Assembly (NCBI GenBank): GCA_964466465.1
Contig: CAYXNJ010000016.1
Coordinates: 1 to 44,199, forward strand
Source: Sulfurospirillum sp964466465
GTDB lineage: Bacteria > Campylobacterota > Campylobacteria > Campylobacterales > Sulfurospirillaceae
DNA: 44,199 nucleotides
Direction of reading: 5' to 3'
Below the pieces are notes generated by a model. That model was not told the DNA's origin. It saw only the letters and a list, made by a program, of their open reading frames with translations, and searched no databases. This document shows positions 1 through 6,568 of this stretch, piece after piece; positions within the stretch are counted from its first letter, which is position 1, and each line of letters opens with the position of its first letter. A program made the translations under genes and the position numbers.

Positions 1-291
1 AGTTGTATTTTCTGGGTCATTTATTTTTTGTATTTTAGTAAGAATTTCGTCTCTTGTGAATGTTTTTGTTATAGGATCAATCAAGGTTGTTTGAAAACCA
101 TGATAGATCAAATAAACCGTATAATACACATAAATAGGAATTAATAAAACGAGAAGGAAAAAATTAATGGAAGTGTGCGAAAAAAGTTGAAAAGCATGAA
201 AAAAAATGCCTATGAGAAGCAGGAGTGGAAAAGCGATTTTAAGAGCTGTTTTAAATCGATTTTCTCTCTCCTTTATCTCAGAATAGAGCAT
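1..291 (-). CDS. Membrane protein with GGDEF-like start, C-terminus cut by window edge
   Basis: Reading the complement from an ATG at 291-289 gives 97 codons open to the window edge, so the gene is partial at its 3' end. The product starts with a short charged stretch (MLYSEIKERENRFK). Two hydrophobic segments follow at about residues 17-33 and 42-62. The motif DPITKTFTRDEILTKI at about 74-89 resembles the opening helix of a GGDEF (diguanylate cyclase) domain, usually DxLTGLxNR. The catalytic GGDEF loop would lie outside the window, so enzymatic activity cannot be judged. The start overlaps the gyrB stop in a TAATG arrangement, which suggests translational coupling to gyrB. It could instead be another two-TM membrane protein; the GGDEF reading is a motif-level inference. 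Confidence 0.6.
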   Translation of the reverse strand, partial: MLYSEIKERENRFKTALKIAFPLLLLIGIFFHAFQLFSHTSINFFLLVLLIPIYVYYTVYLIYHGFQTTLIDPITKTFTRDEILTKIQKINDPENTT

Positions 292-2603
292 TAAACGTCC
301 AAGTGTTTTACATCTTTTGCATGGTCTTGAATGTACTGACGGCGAGGTTCAACTTCATCGCCCATAAAGAGGGTAAATGTCTCACTTGCTGCTTCTGCAT
401 CTTCAACTTTAACCTGCAATAATCGTCTGTTTTCAGGATTCATAGTTGTTTCCCATAATTGCTCTGGGTTCATCTCACCAAGACCTTTATAACGCTGAAT
501 ATAAGCGCCTTTTTTAGCATTTTTTTCAATTTCATCAAGAACTTCAACAGGATCACGTCCATCAAAAACATCAAAATCGCGCTCAACAATTTTGGTATAA
601 ATATAACGTGCCTCTTCATAAAGTGGGTTTGTATAGAATGATTCATCTAAAAGCAACTCTTCCAAACCATCATTGGTTTGAATAAAGAGGTGAACGCTCT
701 CGTCATTAATATAATGGTTAAGAATGTTATAACCAAGGGCTTTTATAAACTTCTCAATCTCTTTAAAGAGCTCTGCAGAAGGAAGTGTAATCAGATCTGG
801 ATTTTCAATCAAATAACGAATGACTTCAATCATAGAAAAACGTTTTTCAAGCTCTTTTAAAATACCTCTATATGCAGAAATGATTTTGAAGAAATCAACC
901 AAATCATTTGTACCAATACCCTCGATATCAATGCTATCCATACCAGATTCAATTAAAAAGGCATTCATTTCATGGTCATCTTTAAGATAAATCTCTTTTT
1001 TACCTTTTTTGTAACGGTAAAGTGGTGGTTGTGCTAAATAGACATAACCATTATCGACGACAGGACGTAAGAAACGGAATAAAAACGTTAAAAGAAGGGT
1101 TTGAATGTGACTACCATCAACGTCCGCATCGGTCATGATGATTAGCTTATGATAACGAAGTTTTTCTTCATTGAATTCATCACCAATACCACATCCTAAA
1201 GCTGTGATCATATTTTTAATTTCATCCGATTTTAAAATCTTATCTAAACGACTTTTTTCAACGTTAAGGATTTTACCTTTGAGTGGTAAAATTGCTTGGA
1301 AAACTCTATCACGTCCTTGTTTTGCAGAACCACCCGCACTATCGCCCTCTACAAGGTAAAGTTCACATGCAGAAGGATCTTTACTTTGACAATCTGCTAA
1401 TTTTCCAGGAAGTGTTCCAATGCTCATAGCATCTTTTCTACGTGTGAGATCACGAGCATTTTTAGCCGCTTCACGACCTCTTGCTGCAGCAAGGGCTTTG
1501 TTCATAATCGCTTTTGCTTCGATTGGGTTTTCTTCAAAGTATTTAACCAGTTGTTCATACACCAATTTTTGTACAATTGGCTTAACATAAGAACTTCCGA
1601 GTTTACCCTTTGTTTGTCCCTCAAATTGAGGCTCAGGAACTTTTACACTCACAATTGCAATCAAACCTTCACGAACATCATCACCTGTGATTTTGACATC
1701 TTTTTCACGAATACCAGCATTTAAAGAGATATAGTTCGTAATTGCACGTGTAAGACCAGCTCTAAAACCACTCTCATGGGTTCCACCATCAATGGTTTTA
1801 ATGTTGTTAACAAACGAATAAACAATTTCACTGTATGTTGAGTTGTACATCATTGCAACATCAACTTCAACATCTTCAACGCTTGCTGTATAATGAACAG
1901 CTTCGGCTACTTTTTCTTTTTTATTAAGATCTAAAACAAACTGTTTGATACCACCTTCAAAATGGTAAACTTCAGCACGTCCATCTCTTTGATCTTTAAG
2001 TTCAATCGTGATTTTTGGATTGAGGTATGCAAGTTCACGGAAACGTGTTGCTAAGATTTCAAATTGAAATTCTGTTGTTTCAAAAATAGTACCATCAGGC
2101 CAGAATTCAATCGTTGTACCTGTACGGTTCGTTGTTTTAACAATATCAAGTGGTGTTTGAGGAATACCACATGCAAACTCTTGACGATGCTCATTTCCCT
2201 CACGTTTGATCGTTGCAACCAGTTTTGATGAAAGTGCATTTACAACCGAAACACCAACACCGTGTAAACCGCCTGACACTTTATACGTGTCTTTATCAAA
2301 CTTTCCACCTGCGTGAAGAACTGTAAGAACAACAGTGGCTGCTGACATATTTTCACCCTCATGCCAACCAACAGGAATACCACGACCATTATCGGTTACG
2401 ATACATGAACCCTCACGTGTAAGTTCAACTTTGATGAGATCACAATAACCCGCCATTGCCTCATCGATAGAGTTGTCAACGACTTCATAAATCAAATGGT
2501 GAAGACCGTTTATGTTCGTATCACCGATATACATACCTGGACGTTTTCTTACTGCTTCAAGGCCTTTTAAAACTTTAATATTGTCTGCACCGTAATTGCT
2601 CAT
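291..2603 (-). CDS. gyrB: DNA gyrase subunit B
   Basis: This 770-residue protein is the ATPase subunit of DNA gyrase, which with GyrA introduces negative supercoils. The N-terminal GHKL ATPase domain is visible: EVVDNSIDEA near residue 40, DNGRGIP near 72, and the glycine-rich lid GGLHGVGVSVVNALS near 111-125. The TOPRIM domain shows EGDSAGGSAKQGRDR near 423 and DADVDGSHI near 500. The C-terminal GyrB signature is YKGLGEMNPEQLWETTMNP near 710. The length is normal for epsilonproteobacterial GyrB. It lies downstream of dnaN on the same strand after a 115-bp spacer and has its own promoter-like -10. No anomalies are seen. Confidence 0.98.
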   Translation of the reverse strand: MSNYGADNIKVLKGLEAVRKRPGMYIGDTNINGLHHLIYEVVDNSIDEAMAGYCDLIKVELTREGSCIVTDNGRGIPVGWHEGENMSAATVVLTVLHAGGKFDKDTYKVSGGLHGVGVSVVNALSSKLVATIKREGNEHRQEFACGIPQTPLDIVKTTNRTGTTIEFWPDGTIFETTEFQFEILATRFRELAYLNPKITIELKDQRDGRAEVYHFEGGIKQFVLDLNKKEKVAEAVHYTASVEDVEVDVAMMYNSTYSEIVYSFVNNIKTIDGGTHESGFRAGLTRAITNYISLNAGIREKDVKITGDDVREGLIAIVSVKVPEPQFEGQTKGKLGSSYVKPIVQKLVYEQLVKYFEENPIEAKAIMNKALAAARGREAAKNARDLTRRKDAMSIGTLPGKLADCQSKDPSACELYLVEGDSAGGSAKQGRDRVFQAILPLKGKILNVEKSRLDKILKSDEIKNMITALGCGIGDEFNEEKLRYHKLIIMTDADVDGSHIQTLLLTFLFRFLRPVVDNGYVYLAQPPLYRYKKGKKEIYLKDDHEMNAFLIESGMDSIDIEGIGTNDLVDFFKIISAYRGILKELEKRFSMIEVIRYLIENPDLITLPSAELFKEIEKFIKALGYNILNHYINDESVHLFIQTNDGLEELLLDESFYTNPLYEEARYIYTKIVERDFDVFDGRDPVEVLDEIEKNAKKGAYIQRYKGLGEMNPEQLWETTMNPENRRLLQVKVEDAEAASETFTLFMGDEVEPRRQYIQDHAKDVKHLDV

Positions 2604-2608
2604 AGTTT

Positions 2609-2626
2609 CTCCGCTTCTTTATTATA
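2609..2626 (-). promoter_or_regulatory. gyrB -10 box and ribosome binding site
   Basis: On the minus strand a perfect TATAAT lies at 2626-2621, and GCGGAG (2614-2609) sits five bases before the gyrB ATG. The implied transcript starts about 11-12 bases before the ATG, so gyrB could be transcribed from its own promoter as well as by read-through from dnaN. No -35 is obvious, which is usual for housekeeping promoters in Campylobacterota. Confidence 0.55.
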
Positions 2627-2679
2627 ATTCTTTTACACGCTTTTAAAGCAAAGCTCTAAAAGCTACGCTAACGCTGAGT

Positions 2680-2713
2680 TTACTTCAGCAGTAAGCTCAA
2701 GCACTGTGTGCTT
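2680..2713. other. Small hairpins in dnaN-gyrB spacer
   Basis: The spacer after the dnaN stop contains a 6-bp stem with a 3-nt loop (AAGCAC-TGT-GTGCTT, 2699-2713) and a weaker one (TTACT/AGTAA, 2680-2694). Neither is followed by a U tract in the minus-strand transcript, so they look like pausing or processing structures and not intrinsic terminators. Confidence 0.35.
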
Positions 2714-2718
2714 AATTT

Positions 2719-3786
2719 TTAAATCATGATTGGCATAACAATGGTTATAAAATTATCACTTTCTAATGTGAAAGGAAGACCACTGTCATTAAAGCCTAAG
2801 GTAAAGTTACTATTTTCGATATTTGATAAAAAATCTAAAACATAACGACTGTTTACTGCAAGGTAAATATCACTATCAAGTCCCGTTTTAAAATCAATTT
2901 CTGTTTTTGCTTCGATATTATCATCATTTAAACTCTCAAAGACAACTTTTTCAGGTTTAAAGGTGATTTTAATTTCAGGAGAAATGATTGAGATCTGTTT
3001 AATAGCATCAACCATAGATTCACGATTAAGTAGAATTCTAAAATTTTTATTTTTAGGAATAATGCGTGCATAGTCAGGAAATTTACCATTAATAAGTTTG
3101 GTATAAAATGTAAAATGAGCTGAACTTGCAATAAGCGTATTTTCATCGTAAAAAATTTCAATAGTGTCAAAAAAGAGTTTTTGAATTTCGCTAATTGCTT
3201 TTTTAGGAATAATCAAAGTAAAGTTATGTTCTGTTGGTTGTTCGAGTTGAACAATAGCCAAACGCTTTGTATCGGTTGCTACTAAGTTAATGCTATTATC
3301 TTTTATATCAATCAACGATCCATTAAGTTCAAATTTTGGATTGTTACTATCAATAGCAGGTGCTATTTTTTTAATGGAACGAACCAGTGTATTGCTGTTG
3401 ATGTCAAATTTAGGTTTATTTTCAATTTCTGGAAATGGTGGGAAATCCATTGGATTAAGCATAGGAAGTTTAAATTTGGAGCTATTCTGTTTAATATAGA
3501 GGTAATCATTGATAGTTTCTAAAACAACTTCATCGTCTTTTAGACTTTTGATAATATCTAAAAGTTTTTTACCATTAGCAGTTGCATTACCTTCGGTTGT
3601 AATTTTAATTTCAGGAGTATGGTAAGAAAGACCAATTTCATAATCGGTTGCTTTAAGCGTAAATTGACCCTCTTTAGTAAGAAGTAAGACATGAGAGGTA
3701 ATTTGACTCAAGTCTTTTTTTTCTAAATAAGGTTGAATGTTGAGCAACATGTTTTCTAAAATGCTTTTTTTAATTGAAACTTTCAT
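2719..3786 (-). CDS. dnaN: DNA polymerase III subunit beta (sliding clamp)
   Basis: The 355-residue product is the ring-shaped processivity clamp that tethers Pol III to DNA. The sequence has the three-fold DnaN organisation and family features: MKVSIKKSILENMLLNIQ at the start, the ATDYEIGLSY segment near residue 43, ATDTKRLAIVQ near 172, NSRYVLDFL near 315, and the C-terminal IVMPIMI that corresponds to the usual LPMR-like tail. The length is slightly short compared with about 366 in E. coli but normal for Campylobacterota. It sits between dnaA and gyrB on the same strand. RBS AGGAGAC lies just upstream of the ATG. The 156-bp spacer to dnaA holds candidate DnaA boxes. Confidence 0.97.
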   Translation of the reverse strand: MKVSIKKSILENMLLNIQPYLEKKDLSQITSHVLLLTKEGQFTLKATDYEIGLSYHTPEIKITTEGNATANGKKLLDIIKSLKDDEVVLETINDYLYIKQNSSKFKLPMLNPMDFPPFPEIENKPKFDINSNTLVRSIKKIAPAIDSNNPKFELNGSLIDIKDNSINLVATDTKRLAIVQLEQPTEHNFTLIIPKKAISEIQKLFFDTIEIFYDENTLIASSAHFTFYTKLINGKFPDYARIIPKNKNFRILLNRESMVDAIKQISIISPEIKITFKPEKVVFESLNDDNIEAKTEIDFKTGLDSDIYLAVNSRYVLDFLSNIENSNFTLGFNDSGLPFTLESDNFITIVMPIMI

Positions 3787-3942
3787 AGAGTCTCCTTTTT
3801 ATTATTTTAATTAAAATAGATGAAGTAGTAGAATGGGATGAATTTGTGAAAACATCAACATTATACCTCAAAATAGGGACAATTCGCGTGAAAGATTTAG
3901 TATGAGTTGTTCACATCTCATCACGTTTATCATCAAAACTTT
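3787..3942. other. Possible downstream half of bipartite oriC (dnaA-dnaN spacer)
   Basis: This spacer contains DnaA-box-like sequences: TTGTTCACA at 3907-3915 (+), one mismatch from TTATTCACA, and TGTGAAAAC at 3845-3853, a weaker inverse match. An AT-rich tract, TTATTATTTTAATTAAAATA, lies near 3799-3818. Bipartite origins flanking dnaA are established in Helicobacter pylori and proposed for other Campylobacterota, where the unwinding element lies on the dnaN side. The AT-rich tract is a candidate unwinding element. Box matches here are weaker than those upstream of dnaA. Confidence 0.45.
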
Positions 3943-5268
3943 TTACATTTGTTTGGTTAAAATTTTATTTTTTAGATCTTCAACTTTGAGTTTAAAGGAT
4001 TCATTGGTTTCAATTAGTTCATTAATTTTTTTAATATTGTGTGAAACGGCTGTGTGATCTTTCATTCCAAAGTATGTTGCAAGTGAAGGCATAGAATTTG
4101 GTGTGAGTGTTCGTGCCAAATAGATACCAATACGTCTAGCTTCTACAATATTTTTGCTACGTTTGGTCGATTTAATTTCACTTGGTTTAATATTAAGATC
4201 TTTTGCAATGATTTGAATAATATCTTCAAGGCTGATATTTTCACGGCGCTCTTTAATCTGTTCACGCATAACGTTTTTAGCAAAATCAAGGGTGATCTCT
4301 TGACGCATTAAAGAAGCATACGCATTGAGATTAATGATGGCGCTTTCAATCTCACGAATATTATCACCCATATTAGCCGCAATATAATTGACAATATCGC
4401 TTCCCAAATTGATACCATCAAGTTCACACTTCTTTTTAATAATAGCAATTTTGGTTTCGAGCTCTGGTAAACCGATATCGGCAATTAAGCCCCATTCAAA
4501 GCGACTTTTTAAACGGTCTTCAAGTCCATTGATCATTTTTGGTGGCTTATCTGAGGTTAAAACAATCTGTTTTCCTGCAGAGTGAAGTTCGTTAAATGTA
4601 TGGAAAAATTCTTCTTGTGTTTGAATTTTATTGGATAAAAATTGAGTATCGTCAATAAGTAGAACATCACAATTACGGTATTTTTCTCTAAATCTATCCA
4701 TCGATTGGTTGCGAAGATTGTAGGTAAAGTCGTTCATAAATTGTTCAATCGTAGCATAAATAACAATTTTACCTTTTGTTTGTACATAATTTCCAATAGC
4801 ATGAATAAGGTGCGTTTTACCAAGTCCTGTAGGTCCATAAATAAAAACAGGATTGTACATGACGCCTGGTTTTTCAGCAATGGATTTAGCGGCGGTATAA
4901 GCGTATTGGTTAGAGCTTCCCACAACGAAACTATCAAATGTGTAAGATGGGTTTAAAATGGTATTTTTTGTACTTTTAATAGCATCGATGATTTCAGTAG
5001 GTGTTGATTTTGCTTTAGTCGTTTTAAGATGTTCTTTAAGAACAATTTTCACTTCAGGTTTTTTACCCGTTTTCAGTTCAAAGAGATGAGCGATTTTATC
5101 GGCGTATTTTGTTTTAACCCAATTTGCAATAAGAATATTGGGTGCTAAAAAGACCATTTGATCCGAATTAGAGGCTTTTTCATGGAATTTGAGTTGTTTA
5201 ATATAGCGATCATATTCTTGTGAAGAAATTTCTTCTTTTAAAAGTTCTATGACAGTATCTGCTAACAA
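3943..5268 (-). CDS. dnaA: Chromosomal replication initiator protein DnaA
   Basis: DnaA binds DnaA boxes and opens the origin. Domain I occupies about residues 1-80. The AAA+ domain III has Walker A GPTGLGKTHL near 148 and Walker B VLLIDDTQF near 207. Domain IV carries the DNA-binding signature DHTAVSHN near 408. The reading frame extends to a GTG at 5274, but that codon directly abuts the Shine-Dalgarno TAAGGAG. I prefer the TTG at 5268-5266, which has a five-base spacing and gives about 441 residues starting LADTVIELL, as in related DnaA proteins. Gene order dnaA-dnaN-gyrB and flanking DnaA boxes mark the chromosome origin. It is divergent from ruvC. Confidence 0.97.
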   Translation of the reverse strand: MLADTVIELLKEEISSQEYDRYIKQLKFHEKASNSDQMVFLAPNILIANWVKTKYADKIAHLFELKTGKKPEVKIVLKEHLKTTKAKSTPTEIIDAIKSTKNTILNPSYTFDSFVVGSSNQYAYTAAKSIAEKPGVMYNPVFIYGPTGLGKTHLIHAIGNYVQTKGKIVIYATIEQFMNDFTYNLRNQSMDRFREKYRNCDVLLIDDTQFLSNKIQTQEEFFHTFNELHSAGKQIVLTSDKPPKMINGLEDRLKSRFEWGLIADIGLPELETKIAIIKKKCELDGINLGSDIVNYIAANMGDNIREIESAIINLNAYASLMRQEITLDFAKNVMREQIKERRENISLEDIIQIIAKDLNIKPSEIKSTKRSKNIVEARRIGIYLARTLTPNSMPSLATYFGMKDHTAVSHNIKKINELIETNESFKLKVEDLKNKILTKQM

Positions 5269-5274
5269 ACACAC

Positions 5275-5427
5275 TCCTTAAAAAAGTCTTCACCCTGTGA
5301 ATATCATGTGAATAAGTTTGTTTTATTTTATCTAAACTATTATTAGTTATATGTTAAAGCGGCTATGGGTATAATGTGAAAAAAGTTATTCACATCGTGA
5401 ACAACCCTGTGAATAAAGGATAAAAAA
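5275..5427. other. oriC region upstream of dnaA with DnaA boxes
   Basis: The dnaA-ruvC spacer holds several DnaA-box matches. TTATTCACA is perfect at 5386-5394 (+). Its inverse TGTGAATAA is perfect at 5307-5315 and 5408-5416. TGTGAATAT at 5296-5304 has one mismatch, and TGTGAAAAA at 5375-5383 is weaker. Between the two groups lies an AT-rich stretch (about 5316-5358) that could be the unwinding element. The ruvC-oriC-dnaA order matches origins described for other Campylobacterota. The same spacer must hold the dnaA and ruvC promoters, so DnaA autoregulation is likely. Confidence 0.75.
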
Positions 5428-5901
5428 GTGGTTATTTTAGGGATCGATCCAGGCACTCGTAATTGTGGTTATTCCATTGTAAAAAAAGAAAAAAACAGTC
5501 TTATTTTAGTAGAAGCTGGACTGATTAAAATTAAAGAGAAAGTACTGCAACATCAGATAATGGAGCTTGTTGAAGGGCTTGACACCATCTTTAAACAGCA
5601 TGTCATTGATGAAGTGGCTATTGAAGATATTTTTTACGCTTATAACCCTCAAACGGTACTTAAGTTGGCACAATTTAGAGGAGCTTTAAGTCTTAAGATT
5701 TTACAGGTTTTTGGAAACTTTAGTGAATACACACCCTTACAAGTGAAAAAAGCTGTCACAGGAAATGGAAAAGCGCACAAAGAGCAAGTAGCCTTTATGG
5801 TAAAGAAAATTTTAGGGATTAAACAAGAGATAAAACCTTTGGACATTACAGATGCTATTGCTATAGCAATTACACATGCCCAAAGGGTAAAAGTCGGTTA
5901 A
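5428..5901 (+). CDS. ruvC: Crossover junction endodeoxyribonuclease RuvC
   Basis: RuvC resolves Holliday junctions by paired nicking together with the RuvAB branch-migration motor. All four acidic active-site residues are present: D7 in GIDPGTRNCGYS, E66 in AIEDIFY, and D139/D142 in KPLDITDAIAIAITH. The 157-residue length is normal. The start is a GTG at 5428, preceded by AAAGGA at 5415-5420. It is divergent from dnaA across oriC and overlaps the 3' end of convergent thyX by four bases. Confidence 0.95.
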   Translation: MVILGIDPGTRNCGYSIVKKEKNSLILVEAGLIKIKEKVLQHQIMELVEGLDTIFKQHVIDEVAIEDIFYAYNPQTVLKLAQFRGALSLKILQVFGNFSEYTPLQVKKAVTGNGKAHKEQVAFMVKKILGIKQEIKPLDITDAIAIAITHAQRVKVG

Positions 5902-6512
5902 GCAGGCTCTTTGATACTAAAGAGGTATTTATGCTCTTCTGGCAGTGCATCGTAAAGCGCATGGGCTAGATTTTGAATCTCCCAAAGCGCACTTTTATCG
6001 CTTCTAAGCGTTAGAAAGTTTTGAAGGCTTCTTGCATTGATTGTCCATGTAAGTTCTGTTTTGTAGCTCTCTGGAAGGCAGTATTTTGCCTTATCGTTGC
6101 TAATGCCTTCAACAAGCACTAAACGAAGATTTTCAAGCGCTTTAACACTCATTTCATCGACCATTTCAACGCCTGTTAACACCAAGTATTTTGAAGCACG
6201 TTCAACATCTTTCGATGCAAAGCTCCCCTCATTTTTTAACTCTTTGAGTGTGTAGCGTGTGGATTTAACCGAAAGTGAAGCCATACGGTGACGTGCAAGT
6301 TCTTGAAGCAGTGCACGCGAAATACCTTCGATGTAGAAGTTATACACTAAGTGCTCTAGGGTTGAAGCGTGTTTAAATTTATTGCCAACACGGTCGATGA
6401 GCTCTCTATCTTTTTCGCCGCCTTCATCGCTTTTATCAAAACTTTGCCAGCAGGTACGAATCGCATCGGCACAAATGAGTAGGGGAGTGTAGTGATTGAG
6501 TGTAATTTTCAT
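5898..6512 (-). CDS. thyX: Flavin-dependent thymidylate synthase ThyX
   Basis: ThyX converts dUMP to dTMP using methylenetetrahydrofolate, NAD(P)H and FAD; it is the usual thymidylate synthase in Campylobacterota, which mostly lack ThyA. The 204-residue protein carries the ThyX motif RHRMASLSVKSTRY (RHRx7S) near residue 75. The N-terminus MKITLNHYTPLLICADAIRTCWQSFDKSD matches the form of epsilonproteobacterial ThyX, which supports the ATG at 6512. There is no recognisable Shine-Dalgarno sequence; instead a perfect 9-bp hairpin ends or begins within six bases of the ATG. It is downstream of flgE on the same strand and convergent with ruvC. Confidence 0.95.
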   Translation of the reverse strand: MKITLNHYTPLLICADAIRTCWQSFDKSDEGGEKDRELIDRVGNKFKHASTLEHLVYNFYIEGISRALLQELARHRMASLSVKSTRYTLKELKNEGSFASKDVERASKYLVLTGVEMVDEMSVKALENLRLVLVEGISNDKAKYCLPESYKTELTWTINARSLQNFLTLRSDKSALWEIQNLAHALYDALPEEHKYLFSIKEPA

Positions 6513-6517
6513 GTGTT

Positions 6518-6541
6518 GAGTCCCAAGTTTTTTTGGGACTC
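6518..6541 (-). terminator. Perfect 9-bp hairpin between flgE and thyX
   Basis: GAGTCCCAA (6518-6526) and TTGGGACTC (6533-6541) pair perfectly around a six-base loop. The stem begins about 27 bases after the flgE stop and ends five bases before the thyX ATG. On the minus strand it lacks a following U tract, so it is either a weak terminator for flgE or a leader structure controlling thyX translation. Confidence 0.5.
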
Positions 6542-6568
6542 ATTGTAGTACAGATAAGCTAAAAAAAT

